Position numbers and translations under genes: made by a program. This document shows positions 43,736 through 55,235 of a DNA stretch of 64,000 bases, piece after piece. Source of the DNA: Chromatiaceae bacterium (GTDB lineage Bacteria; Pseudomonadota; Gammaproteobacteria; Chromatiales; Chromatiaceae); assembly GCA_013426805.1 (NCBI GenBank), contig JACDZG010000009.1, positions 1 to 64,000 on the forward strand. Direction: 5' to 3'. Within the stretch, counting starts at the first letter, position 1. Every line of letters begins with the position of its first letter. The notes beneath the pieces were generated by a model. That model was not told where the DNA came from and made no database searches. It saw only the letters and a list, made by a program, of their open reading frames with translations.

Positions 43736-44480
43736 AGTCACGTCGGTGGACGGCTACGTCCACTCCGTTGAGACCGCCGGGACCGTCGATGGTCCCGGCG
43801 TACGCTTTGTCGTGTTCCTGGCCGGCTGTCGTTTGACCTGCCTCTATTGCCATAACCCGGACACGCAAAAGCTCGGCGGCGGACGGCTCGTCACGAGCCG
43901 TGCGTTGCTGCAGGAGATCGCGGAGTACAAACCCTATTTGGTGCATACCCACGGCGGGGTGACCCTCAGCGGCGGTGAACCGCTGGTGCAGCCCGCATTT
44001 GTCGAGGCGGTATTTCAGGGCTGCAAGGATCTGGGACTGCACACGGCGTTGGACACCAGCGGGTTTCTCGGCGCGCGTGCGTCGGATGCGCTGCTCGATG
44101 CCACGGATCTGGTGTTGCTTGATATCAAGTCCGGTCTGCCCGCGTTGTATCAACGGGTGACCGGCGTGCCGCTTCAGCCGACGCTGGAGTTCGCCCGCCG
44201 ACTGGAGGCCAGGAGGCAACCGGTCTGGGTGCGTTTCGTGCTCGTTCCCGGTCTGACGGATGGCGAGAACAACATTCGCGCCGTTGCGCGCATTGTGGCC
44301 AAACTCACGAATGTCGAGCGGGTCGAAGTGCTGCCCTTCCATAAGATGGGCGAGCACAAGTGGGAGGAGATGGGCATGGAGTACAAGCTCAAAGAAACGC
44401 CATCGCCAACCCGGGAGCAGCTTGAGTGCGCGGATGCAATTTTTCGTGCTGAGGGCGTGATGACCGCGTCTTCAGGGTAG
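43719..44480 (+). CDS. pflA: Pyruvate formate-lyase activating enzyme
   Basis: 253 residues from ATG 43719, which overlaps the end of pflB. Radical-SAM protein that installs the glycyl radical. The iron-sulfur motif Cys37-Cys41-Cys44 is in [15 protein letters not shown] contacts are visible in [12 protein letters not shown] and [27 protein letters not shown] is the usual C-terminal block. Together with pflB this is a complete two-gene operon. Confidence 0.95.
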   Translation: MAVVPEVTSVDGYVHSVETAGTVDGPGVRFVVFLAGCRLTCLYCHNPDTQKLGGGRLVTSRALLQEIAEYKPYLVHTHGGVTLSGGEPLVQPAFVEAVFQGCKDLGLHTALDTSGFLGARASDALLDATDLVLLDIKSGLPALYQRVTGVPLQPTLEFARRLEARRQPVWVRFVLVPGLTDGENNIRAVARIVAKLTNVERVEVLPFHKMGEHKWEEMGMEYKLKETPSPTREQLECADAIFRAEGVMTASSG

Positions 44481-44856
44481 TGCGCGCACAGCTCCAGGCG
44501 CTCCGGAGCGCTTGGTCCCATCGTCACCCGCGTCGCCGCGCCGGGCGTGCGGCTCCCAAGTCCCAGACCCTCTTGGCTTAGCGGATCGGTTGCAGATTAA
44601 ACGCTGCGGCCTATGGCAAAGGCGCCAGTCTTTTGCGGATAATCCGCCCTGCGGCGATTCACTCCAACGAAGTCCGGTGTGCCTCGGTGAGACTGTCAGT
44701 GCTTACCGACCGCGTCGGTGGGTGCGGGGAACGCCGTTTCGATGTCGTGCTTGCCCGTTTCGCGTGCTAGGCCGCTACTGGAGTGCGCTCATGATCTCAC
44801 CAAATCATGCCATCGAGTGATCCCGTCGAGCGATCGATTCAAGTAGAGGCAACCAC
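44481..44856. other. Intergenic gap before the RFAP synthase gene
   Basis: 376 bases with no supported gene or clear hairpin. Probably separates the pfl operon from a second transcription unit. Confidence 0.45.
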
Positions 44857-45867
44857 ATGATCCACTGCCCGTCTGCGCGTGTCGATGTGACTGCCGCTGC
44901 CCGCCTGCACCTTGGTTTTCTGGACCTCAACGGCGGTCTGGGACGACAGTTCGGCAGCCTGGGACTCACCATTGATGGCTTTGCCACCCGCTTGACCGCG
45001 GAGCGGGCGGACCGATACAGCGTGGAGGGGATTGACGCTGAGCGGGTGCTCGGATATGCCCGTACCTTTGCCGCGGCGCGGGGCCTGACCGGCGGCGCCC
45101 ATCTCCAACTGCATGAGACGATCCCCGATCATGCCGGCCTGGGCTCCGGGACTCAGTTGGCGATGGCCGTCGGTACGGCGTTGGAGCGGCTGCTGGGTCC
45201 GGCTGCCGACGGTGAGGCCTGGGATAGCCGAGCGATCGCCCGGGCGCTGGGGCGAGGTCAGCGTTCGGGTATCGGCGTCGGTGCCTTCGATCAGGGCGGT
45301 TTTCTTGTCGATTGCGGACGCGGCGCCCTGCAGCAAGTGCCCCCGGTGGTGATGCGTTTCCCCTTTCCGGCGGATTGGCGGGTGCTGTTGCTGCTCGATC
45401 AGTGCGGCAGCGGGTTGCACGGCGAACCGGAGGTTCGGGCCTTTGATGCACTGCCCGTCTTTCCGGACGCGACGGCCGGGTCCCTGTGCCGGCTGCTCCT
45501 GATGCAGTTGGTGCCGGGGCTGATCGAGGGCCGGTTGCCGCCGGTCGCTGACGCCATCGGCCGGATTCAACGGGCCGTCGGCAGTCATTTCGCGCCGGTT
45601 CAGGGGGGCTGTTTTGCCTCGCCGACGGTATCAGCCGCACTGGAATGGGCGTCGGAGCAGGGGTTTGTCGGCGGCGGTCAGTCTTCCTGGGGTCCCACCG
45701 GATTCGTCCTGGCTGCAGACTTGGACCAGGCACGGTGGCTGGAACTGGGCCTCAAGGCGCGGTTCGGCGCGTCCCCTGCACTGCGCTACCGCGTCGTGGC
45801 GGGGCACAATCAGGGCGCGGCGGTGGATGTGGTGGCAGCAACGCGGCGGGCGATGCGGGAGTCGTGA
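44857..45867 (+). CDS. Beta-ribofuranosylaminobenzene 5'-phosphate synthase
   Basis: 336-residue protein of the GHMP-kinase fold. It joins p-aminobenzoate and PRPP, releasing CO2 and pyrophosphate, the first committed step of tetrahydromethanopterin synthesis. Landmarks: ARLHLGFLDLNGGLGRQFGS, the GHMP loop DHAGLGSGTQLAMAVG, and the RFAP-type GQRSGIGVGAFDQGGFLVD. Late blocks: SHFAPVQGGCFASP and GGGQSSWGPTGFVL. It lies 28 bases before the CitG-like gene and 1 kb before Fae, as in methylotroph C1 clusters. The gene name differs among organisms, so none is assigned. Confidence 0.88.
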   Translation: MIHCPSARVDVTAAARLHLGFLDLNGGLGRQFGSLGLTIDGFATRLTAERADRYSVEGIDAERVLGYARTFAAARGLTGGAHLQLHETIPDHAGLGSGTQLAMAVGTALERLLGPAADGEAWDSRAIARALGRGQRSGIGVGAFDQGGFLVDCGRGALQQVPPVVMRFPFPADWRVLLLLDQCGSGLHGEPEVRAFDALPVFPDATAGSLCRLLLMQLVPGLIEGRLPPVADAIGRIQRAVGSHFAPVQGGCFASPTVSAALEWASEQGFVGGGQSSWGPTGFVLAADLDQARWLELGLKARFGASPALRYRVVAGHNQGAAVDVVAATRRAMRES

Positions 45868-45895
45868 TGGGTGTCATTCCGCGTCGAGCCCCTGA

Positions 45896-46834
45896 GTGAA
45901 CGATACGTTTGCGTTACGGCGGCGGCTGATCGCCGACGCCTACCGGGAGGCCTGTGGCCTGGAACTCGCCGCGCTCAAGCCGGGGAACGTGCATCGCGGA
46001 GCCGACGGTCATGGGATGACCGTGGACGATTTTCTGCGCAGCGCCAAGGTCAGTGCCGGCCCATTGACCGCGCCGGGTCTGGCGCTCGGCGAGCGCATCT
46101 ATTGCGCTATATCCGCAACACGCGCCGCGGTCAACTGCAACACCAATCTCGGTATACTCCTGCTGTGTGCTCCCCTGATCCAAGCCGCCTTGGAGCCCAC
46201 GGGGCGCGGTGGTTTGCGCCGGCGTCTGAACGGTGTGCTCAGTGCCGCGGATCGAACGGATACGGACTGGCTCTTCCGCGCCATCCGACTGGCCGCTCCC
46301 GGTGGGCTGGGCGTGGCGCAAGAACACGATGTCTCCGGCGAGGCGCGTGCCACGCCGCTGGAGGTCATGGCCGCCGCGGCGCATCGGGATCAAATCGCCC
46401 GTCAATATGCCGAGGGCTTTCGTGATTTGTTCGAGCGGGCGCTGCCGCTGCTGGTCGGGTACGAGACGCGGTGGCTGGACCCGGCCTGGGCCGCCGCGGG
46501 GCTCTATCTGGATTTTTTGGCGCGCTACCCGGACACGCATGTCGCCCGCAAGTGGGGGTCGGATCAGGCGGTCGCGGTCTGCCGTCGGGCCGCGCCGATC
46601 GCTGCCGCGCTGGCCGAGGCCGCACGGCCGCAGGTCTTCGCCGAGGTGTTGCGCGCGTTGGACCTGGAGTTCAAGACGGCCGGCATCAATCCCGGAACTT
46701 CGGCTGACCTGACCGTGGCGTGCCTGCTGATCCGTGCGCTGGAGCCCTTATGTTGCGAAGATTTATCCGCGGCGGATGTCCGCCGTATTCCAGGCACCGG
46801 CCCGGTTGCGTCGGCGCCGGTGCCGTTACTCTAA
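45896..46834 (+). CDS. CitG/MdcB-like protein of the C1 cluster
   Basis: 312 residues from GTG 45896. Related to triphosphoribosyl-dephospho-CoA synthase (CitG, MdcB): AYREACGLELAALKPGNVHR, AVNCNTNLGILLLCAPLIQA, AVRPTDTDW-like region DRTDTDWLFRAIRLAAPGGL, and late LDLEFKTAGINPGTSADLTV. There is no citrate or malonate lyase here. Such CitG-like proteins recur in tetrahydromethanopterin gene clusters, so a role in methanopterin assembly is more likely than citrate lyase activation (context inference). Confidence 0.8.
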   Translation: MNDTFALRRRLIADAYREACGLELAALKPGNVHRGADGHGMTVDDFLRSAKVSAGPLTAPGLALGERIYCAISATRAAVNCNTNLGILLLCAPLIQAALEPTGRGGLRRRLNGVLSAADRTDTDWLFRAIRLAAPGGLGVAQEHDVSGEARATPLEVMAAAAHRDQIARQYAEGFRDLFERALPLLVGYETRWLDPAWAAAGLYLDFLARYPDTHVARKWGSDQAVAVCRRAAPIAAALAEAARPQVFAEVLRALDLEFKTAGINPGTSADLTVACLLIRALEPLCCEDLSAADVRRIPGTGPVASAPVPLL

Positions 46835-46863
46835 GAAACCCAGAACCCTAAGGAGCGTATGCG

Positions 46864-47376
46864 ATGGCAGTGATTAACAAGACTCTGGTCGGTGAGTCCC
46901 AGGTGGGCGACGGCAATGAGGTCGCCCACATCGATCTGATCATGGGGCCACGCGGCTCCGCGGCTGAGACCGCGTTCTGTAACGGCCTGGTGAACAATAA
47001 GGACGGTTTCACCAACCTGCTCGCGGTGGTGGCGCCGAATCTGCCGGTCAAGCCCAGTACCCTGATGTGCAATAAGGTCACACTCAAGGGTTCGAAACAG
47101 GTGGTGCAGATGTTCGGGCCGGCCCAGCGGGGGGTGGCGATGGCGGTGGCCGCATGTGTGGAGGACGGCACCATCCCGGCCGCCGAGGCGGACGATCTCT
47201 TTATCTGTGTCGGTGTTTTTGTGCACTGGCAGGCGGAGGACGAGGCCAAGATCCAGGATTTCAATTTCCAGGCGACCAAGGAAGCCATCAAGCGCGCCGT
47301 GGCCGGCGAGCCCAAGGCCGCCGAGGTGTTGCAGAAAAAAGGCAGCATGGCCCATCCCTACGCCGCCCACCTGTGA
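46864..47376 (+). CDS. fae: Formaldehyde-activating enzyme
   Basis: 170 residues, the usual length. It condenses formaldehyde with tetrahydromethanopterin to methylene-H4MPT. Highly conserved: the catalytic-type histidine His22 in [62 protein letters not shown] and [23 protein letters not shown] lies upstream of the ATG. Placed 29 bases after the CitG-like gene. Usual partners (MtdB, Mch, Fhc) are not in the window. Confidence 0.95.
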   Translation: MAVINKTLVGESQVGDGNEVAHIDLIMGPRGSAAETAFCNGLVNNKDGFTNLLAVVAPNLPVKPSTLMCNKVTLKGSKQVVQMFGPAQRGVAMAVAACVEDGTIPAAEADDLFICVGVFVHWQAEDEAKIQDFNFQATKEAIKRAVAGEPKAAEVLQKKGSMAHPYAAHL

Positions 47377-47556
47377 TCCGGACCCGGTGACCGCCGGCGG
47401 TGCGGCCGGGACTGACCCCCGGTGTTCGGCCGCCCGCCGTTCCGCCCCGTTGGCTTGGATCATGACATCAGTACAGAGCCTGCGAGGCTGGCCGCCGGCA
47501 GCGTGCAGCCGGCCGCGTGTTGCGGGAGGAGGTGGTGGTCCCATCGGTGAGGTCTC

Positions 47557-48963
47557 ATGACATCGCTGACTGATGTGCCATTGGTCATCGCGCTTCCGTA
47601 TCGATCGGACAGTGCCCCGCTGTTTGCAGCCGTGCTCGACCGGCGCTGGCCGGTCTTTCTCGACAGTGGCCGACCCTGTTGCACTCAGGGCCGCTATGAC
47701 ATCCTGAGCGCCGATCCGCACACGCGGCTGGTGACCCGCGGGCCGCTGACCGAGGTTCGCGCCGGACGCGCGAGGTGGACCTCCCCGGCTGACCCCTTTT
47801 GTCTGGTTCAGGAGGCGCTGGGACCCCGGCGACCTGGAGTCGCGGGTCTACCCTTCAGCGGCGGCGCCATCGGGTGGTTTGCCTATGATCTGGCACGGCG
47901 CCTGGAGTGTCTGCCGAGTCTGGCGCTGGATGTCGAGGGTACCCCGGATATGGCGGTCGGCATCTACGATTGGGCCCTGGTGGTGGATCACGAAGACCGG
48001 CGCACCCGGTTGGTGGCGCGGGACCCCGGCCGTCTGGCCGAGTACCGGGCGTTGTTCGCCGCCGCGCTTGCCGGTCGTCAGGCGGCGCGGTCCCGCGCCC
48101 CGTTTCGCGTGCTCGATCAGGTCTGTTCCAATCTGAGTCGTGAGCACTATTTGCACGCGGTTGGCCGCATCCAGCACTATTTGCGCGAGGGCGATTGTTA
48201 TCAGGTCAACCTCGCGCAGCGCTTCGCCGTGCCGGCGCAGGGTGACCCCTGGCAGGCCTATCAAGATCTGCGGGTCATCAACCCGGCGCCGTTCAGCGCC
48301 TATCTGGCGACCCCGGATTGTCAGGTGCTGTGTTCATCCCCGGAGCGCTTTTTGCTGGTGCGGGACGGTACGGTCGAGACCCGGCCCATCAAGGGCACCC
48401 GGCCGCGCGGGGTCGATCCCGGCGCGGACCGGCTGCTCGCGCAAGCCCTCCAGGCTAGCTCGAAGGATCGGGCGGAGAATGTCATGATCGTCGACCTGCT
48501 GCGCAACGACCTGGGGAAGGTCTGTGCGATCGGCAGTGTTGAGGTTCCTCAATTGTTCAAGGTGGAGCGGTTTGCTCGTGTTCAGCATCTGGTCAGCACG
48601 GTCCGCGGCCGGTTGGCGGAGGGCCGCAGCGCGGTCGATCTATTGCGCGCTTGTTTCCCCGGCGGATCCATCACCGGCGCGCCCAAGCGGCGGGCCATGG
48701 AGGTGATCGAGGAGCTGGAACCGCAGCGCCGCGGCATCTACTGCGGGGCGATCGGCTATCTGGGGCACGACGGTGCCATGGATACCAATATTGTGATCCG
48801 TACCCTGGTGTACTCGCACGGCGTCGCCCGTCTGTGGGCGGGCGGCGGGATCGTCGCGGACTCGGACCCGCAGGCCGAATACCGTGAGACGCTGGACAAG
48901 GCGGCCCCCCTGCTTGATCTGCTCGAGCGATGGCGTCGCGATCCTTCGCGATCTGGTACATGA
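47557..48963 (+). CDS. pabB: Aminodeoxychorismate synthase component I
   Basis: 468 residues. Converts chorismate and ammonia to 4-amino-4-deoxychorismate on the way to p-aminobenzoate. Chorismate-binding blocks: SYQVNL-type region GDCYQVNLAQRF, PIKGTRPRG (the PIKGT motif of PabB), FPGGSITGAPKRRAMEVI, GAIGYLGHDGAMDTNI and RLWAGGGIVADSDP. No PabA glutaminase domain is fused. pABA feeds both folate and the RFAP synthase reaction encoded 2.7 kb upstream, which explains the placement. Confidence 0.92.
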   Translation: MTSLTDVPLVIALPYRSDSAPLFAAVLDRRWPVFLDSGRPCCTQGRYDILSADPHTRLVTRGPLTEVRAGRARWTSPADPFCLVQEALGPRRPGVAGLPFSGGAIGWFAYDLARRLECLPSLALDVEGTPDMAVGIYDWALVVDHEDRRTRLVARDPGRLAEYRALFAAALAGRQAARSRAPFRVLDQVCSNLSREHYLHAVGRIQHYLREGDCYQVNLAQRFAVPAQGDPWQAYQDLRVINPAPFSAYLATPDCQVLCSSPERFLLVRDGTVETRPIKGTRPRGVDPGADRLLAQALQASSKDRAENVMIVDLLRNDLGKVCAIGSVEVPQLFKVERFARVQHLVSTVRGRLAEGRSAVDLLRACFPGGSITGAPKRRAMEVIEELEPQRRGIYCGAIGYLGHDGAMDTNIVIRTLVYSHGVARLWAGGGIVADSDPQAEYRETLDKAAPLLDLLERWRRDPSRSGT

Positions 48964-49053
48964 TTTTCCGGCAATCGCCTAAACTGCGTGGTTTTGGCTG
49001 GTCAAGCTGGACGCGGCGGCCAGCGGCTGCCGACGCACCGACTGGGAGACATC

Positions 49054-51501
<2,448 letters not shown>

Positions 51502-51527
51502 GACGCCGCAGTGCCGAAGGAGTAGCA

Positions 51528-52187
51528 GTGAAAATTAACTACGTACTGATCGATTACGAAAACGTCCAGGTGAAATCCCTTGCCAGACTCAGAGGCGAGC
51601 AATTTCGAGTCAGTGTCTTCTTGGGGCCGAACAATACCAGGCTCCCGGTTGAACTCGTTTTGGCAATTCAAGATCTTGGTGATCGCGCAGATTATATACA
51701 ACTGGAAACACCCGGACCGAATGCCCTCGATTTCCATATTGCCTATCATCTTGGTGTGCTGTCCACGGCAGACCCGTCAGGGGTTTTTCACATCATCTCG
51801 AAGGACTCCGGCTTTGATCCGCTGGTCAAGTATCTAAAAGCCAAGAAGATCATGTCCAGTCGGTCGGGGTCAATCGAGGAAATGCCGTGCTTTTGCGTAG
51901 CGCCGATCGTGAGTGTGGAAAGTTCCGGCGGGGCACCGCAGACCATCCAAAAACCTGCTGCGAAACGAGCGCCAGTAGACGAACTGGTCAAAGTTGCAGT
52001 CAATGATTTAGTTCGGCGAAAGGCGTCTCGACCCGGTTCGACGCAAGCCCTGTTAAACACCGTTCACGCGACGTGCGGCAAGCAGATACCATTAGCGGAA
52101 ATCAAGATTCTGATCGATGTCTTGGTCAGCCGTGGATTTGTGAAAATAAACGGTTCCAAAGTGACTTACGTCCTCCCGTCCGAGTAG
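51528..52187 (+). CDS. PIN/NYN-like nuclease domain protein
   Basis: 219 residues from GTG 51528, with AAGGAG upstream. The N-terminal domain resembles PIN/NYN RNases: first acidic site YVLIDYENVQ, then NALDFHIAYHLGVLS and HIISKDSGFDPLVKYLKAK, giving the D...D...D pattern. The C-terminal part (LVKVAVNDLVRRKASRPGST, LVSRGFVKINGSKVTYVLP) looks like a winged helix, perhaps for RNA or DNA recognition. G+C content drops here relative to both neighbours, suggesting transfer. The stop is 22 bases before the hsdM start, so the gene may belong to the same accessory island. Confidence 0.75.
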   Translation: MKINYVLIDYENVQVKSLARLRGEQFRVSVFLGPNNTRLPVELVLAIQDLGDRADYIQLETPGPNALDFHIAYHLGVLSTADPSGVFHIISKDSGFDPLVKYLKAKKIMSSRSGSIEEMPCFCVAPIVSVESSGGAPQTIQKPAAKRAPVDELVKVAVNDLVRRKASRPGSTQALLNTVHATCGKQIPLAEIKILIDVLVSRGFVKINGSKVTYVLPSE

Positions 52188-52209
52188 CGATGGTGCGGCT
52201 GCCATATAC

Positions 52210-53415
52210 ATGGCGAACAACGACAACCACACCGACCTGGCCTACGCCGACACCCTATGGAAGTCGGCCGACGCGCTGCGCGGCCAGGTGGACGCCGCCG
52301 AGTACAAGCACGTCGTGCTGGGCCTGCTGTTCCTGAAGTACATCTCCGATGCCTTCGCGGCCCGCCGCGAGGCGCTCACGGCCGAACTCGAAGCGGACGG
52401 CATCGTCGGCGCGCAAATGGAGAGCCTGCTCGAAAGCCGCGACGAGTACACCGCCGAGCGGGTGTTCTGGGTGCCGCCCGCGGCGCGCTGGCAGATGAAC
52501 CTCGCCATCCGCGGCATCGCGGCCAACCTGGGCTCCCAGCCCGCGGACACCTTCCTGCGCGACCTGCATCCGGATTTGAAGGCCGACTACATCCTGGCCA
52601 ATCCGCCGTTCAACATCTCGGACTGGTCCGGCCGGCTGCTGGAGAAGGACATCCGTTGGCGTTTCGGCCCGCCGCCCGTCGGCAACGCCAACTACGCCTG
52701 GATTCAGCACTTCATCCATCATCTGGCGCCGCCGAACGGCCAGGGCGGCGGGGTCGCCGGCTTCGTCATGGCCAACGGCTCGCTGTCCTCCGGCTCGGGC
52801 GGCGAGGGCGAGATTCGGAGCCGCATTGTCGAGGCCGACCTGGTGGACGCCATCGTCGCGCTGCCGGCCCAGCTCTTCCTCACCACCGGCATCCCCGCCT
52901 GCCTGTGGTTCCTGACCCGCAACAAGACCGGCCGCAACCTGAAGTCCGGCGGACGCGACCGCCGCGGCGAGACCCTGTTCATCGACGCCCGCAAGCTCGG
53001 CACCCTCCAGACCCGGACGCTGCGCGTACTGACCGGCGGCGACGACGGTGAGACCCTGCTCGCCGACGGACTCGGCGACCCGGGCGCCGACTCCGATCTC
53101 GGCCGCATCGTCTATGCCTTCCGCCAATGGCGCGGCGAGCCGGCACCCGCCTGGTGGAACACCGCCGAACATGGTGACTGGACCTACCGCGACATCCCCG
53201 GCTTCTGCAAGGCGCAGACCTTGGACGGCATCCGCAAGCACGGCTTCGTGCTCACCCCCGGCCGCTATGTCGGGGCCGAAGAGCAGGAAGAGGACGGCGA
53301 GCCCTTCGAGGAGAAATATCCGCGGCTGTTGGCGGAGTTGGAGGCTTGCTTCGTGGAGGGGGAGCGGTTGATGGGCGTCGTGCGCGAGCGGCTGAAAGGG
53401 GTGGGTAATGTCTGA
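52210..53415 (+). pseudogene. hsdM: Type I methyltransferase HsdM with internal in-frame deletion
   Basis: 401 residues against about 500-530 for this family. The start (AYADTLWKSADALRGQVDAA) and end (RDIPGFCKAQTLDGIRKHG, EPFEEKYPRLLAELEACF) are normal. Between VFWVPPAARW (to 52491) and QMNLAIRGIAANLG (from 52492) some 120-130 residues are missing, including the SAM-binding motif I (DP.CGSGGM) and the GEFYTP block. The NPPF motif (YILANPPFNISDW) remains. Without motif I the enzyme should not methylate DNA, though the frame is open throughout. Confidence 0.85.
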
Positions 53416-53458
53416 TCGGCCGACCACCCTTGAGCCCCAGCCCGACCCTCACCCTCTC

Positions 53459-53587
53459 GCTCCCACGCTCCAGCGTGGGAGTGTCGTCGGGCCGCTCCAG
53501 CGGCCCGTCTCAACTGACCGCACTGCGCCAGATGGAAGACGCGACGCTGGAGCGTCGCCACGTGCTCCCACGCTGGAGCGTGGGAGC
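53459..53587. repeat. Compound palindromic repeat in hsdS
   Basis: Three hairpins in a row: GCTCCCACGCTC with its complement (53459-53481), GGGCCGCTCCAGCGGCCC (about 53489-53507), and GCTCCCACGCTGGAGCGTGG (53564-53587). The same CTCCCACGC palindrome family occurs at 57049-57149. It has replaced the start of hsdS directly after hsdM. Confidence 0.78.
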
Positions 53588-53589
53588 CA

Positions 53590-53880
53590 GAAACAGGCCA
53601 GGAAGTATGTAAACGTTGGCGCCGTATTTGACAGCCTCAAGTGCCGCGATGTTCCGAAATTCAAGGTACAGATCCCCCCGCTGCAGCAGCAACGCGCCAT
53701 CGCTGGGATTCTCGGCGCACTCGACGATAAGATCGAGCAGAATCGGCGGACCGCCCAAGCGCTGGAACGGTTGGCCCGGGCGATCTTCCGCGCCTGGTTC
53801 GTGGACTTCGAGCCGGTGAAGGCCAAGGCCGCGGGCGCGACCTCTTTTCCGTCCATGCCTCAGCTCATCTTTGATGCCCT
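53590..53880 (+). pseudogene. hsdS: Type I specificity subunit HsdS remnant
   Basis: About 95 codons of a conserved HsdS spacer: [75 protein letters not shown] and [12 protein letters not shown]. Both target-recognition domains are absent. The frame continues open into the DUF6978 gene, which has its own start. No hsdR is seen. Confidence 0.82.
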
Positions 53881-53917
53881 TCAGCGATGCCGCAAGCGCA
53901 GCGGAGGAATTGCTCTG

Positions 53918-54367
53918 ATGGCGGAGATCATCCTGACCCAATCCGAGGCCAACGCGCTGATCGCGATGGAAAAGCAGCGCACCAGCGAGGCCCGCAGCGA
54001 CTTCCCACGGGGCGGCGAGGCACTCTCGCTGCCGCTTGAATCCGCGGACCGACGCGAGCAGTTCCTGTTGGATGTCAGCCGCGGGCGCATCGACCTGCGC
54101 AAGGTCAAGATGCAGACCCGCGGCCGGCAGGTGGTGGTACTGGTCCGACTCGATCTGGGCGGCGCCCCGCACCGCAATCCAGACGACGAGGAGGTCCCGG
54201 TGCCGCATCTGCACGTCTATCGGGAGGGTTACGGCGACAAGTGGGCAATTCCAGTCCCCGCCGAGCACTTCCGCAATTCGAGCGACGTCTGGACGACGTT
54301 CGAGGATTTCCTGCGGTACTGCAACATCACGCGACCGCCGCACATTGCGCGAGGGTTAGTCACATGA
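53918..54367 (+). CDS. DUF6978 family protein
   Basis: 149 residues from ATG 53918, with CGGAGGAATT upstream. DUF6978-like: [76 protein letters not shown] and [14 protein letters not shown]. Function unknown; the family is found in mobile and defence-rich regions. The H-N-P and HLH blocks might bind metal. It overlaps the DUF1828 gene by four bases (ATGA), a layout like toxin-antitoxin or small defence pairs. Confidence 0.8.
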   Translation: MAEIILTQSEANALIAMEKQRTSEARSDFPRGGEALSLPLESADRREQFLLDVSRGRIDLRKVKMQTRGRQVVVLVRLDLGGAPHRNPDDEEVPVPHLHVYREGYGDKWAIPVPAEHFRNSSDVWTTFEDFLRYCNITRPPHIARGLVT

Positions 54368-55128
54368 TCCAAGATATCCAATCCCTGACAGATGCATACC
54401 ATGCTTGGCTTCGTGATAAATCGACGTTGCGCCAGATCGACGACTGGGTGGAGATCACGACGCCCTATCTGGACCGCCACAACGACTACGTGCAGATCTA
54501 CGCGCAGCGCTCAAATGGCGGCTTCACGCTGACCGACGATGGTTATACGATCGGAGATCTGGAGCAGAGCGGGTGCAAGCTCGACAGCCGCAAGCGTCAA
54601 GACCTGCTCAAGATGACGCTGAATGGCTTTGGCGTGCAGTTGGATGGCGCGGCGCTTCAGGTTCACGCCGCGCCCGAGAACTTTGCGCTGCGCAAGCATA
54701 ACCTCGTGCAGGCGATCCTCGCGGTGAACGATATGTTTTATCTCGCTGTGCCGATGGTAACGAGCGTGTTCTACGAGGACGTCTCCGCTTGGCTTGATGT
54801 GCATGATGTAAGATACACGCCGAAGGTCAAGTTCACCGGCAAGACCGGCTATGACCATCTGTTCGATTTCGTCATCCCAAAGTCCCGGAAGCAGCCGGAG
54901 CGTATCGTGCAGACAATCAACCGCCCGAATCGCAACACGGCGCAGGCCGTGGTGCTCTCGTGGATCGATACGAAAGAGGTCCGGTCGCCGGAATCTCGGG
55001 CCTATGCGTTACTGAACGATGCGGAGCAGTTCGTCTCCCAGGCCGTTCTCGATGCGCTGCGCAGCTACGATGTGCATCCCTTCTCATGGAGCGGGCGGGA
55101 CCAGGTTCGGGAGGAGCTCGCCGCGTGA
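54364..55128 (+). CDS. DUF1828/DUF1829 family protein
   Basis: 254 residues from ATG 54364. DUF1828 at the N-terminus ([58 protein letters not shown]) and a DUF1829-like C-terminal half ([40 protein letters not shown]). The D..Y...... TDDG block suggests a nuclease-like active site, but this is unproven. Coupled to DUF6978 upstream. Confidence 0.8.
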   Translation: MIQDIQSLTDAYHAWLRDKSTLRQIDDWVEITTPYLDRHNDYVQIYAQRSNGGFTLTDDGYTIGDLEQSGCKLDSRKRQDLLKMTLNGFGVQLDGAALQVHAAPENFALRKHNLVQAILAVNDMFYLAVPMVTSVFYEDVSAWLDVHDVRYTPKVKFTGKTGYDHLFDFVIPKSRKQPERIVQTINRPNRNTAQAVVLSWIDTKEVRSPESRAYALLNDAEQFVSQAVLDALRSYDVHPFSWSGRDQVREELAA

Positions 55129-55235
55129 GCGGGTACTCGCCAACCGAGCAACTCGTCGAAGATGTTGCCGCCGTCTCCTTCGGCGTCATTGGCGCCCAGC
55201 TTCGGCGCGGCGTGGAGATCGACGACGCCGGCGAG
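55125..55235 (+). pseudogene. Truncated start of a third gene after DUF1828
   Basis: A GTG overlapping the DUF1828 stop opens a frame [20 protein letters not shown], then VIGAQLRRGVEIDDAGE, which looks like a real N-terminus but breaks off where the oppositely oriented DUF4062 gene loses its own family match (about 55235). Probably the cut-off third gene of the DUF6978-DUF1828 set. Family not identified. Confidence 0.35.
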
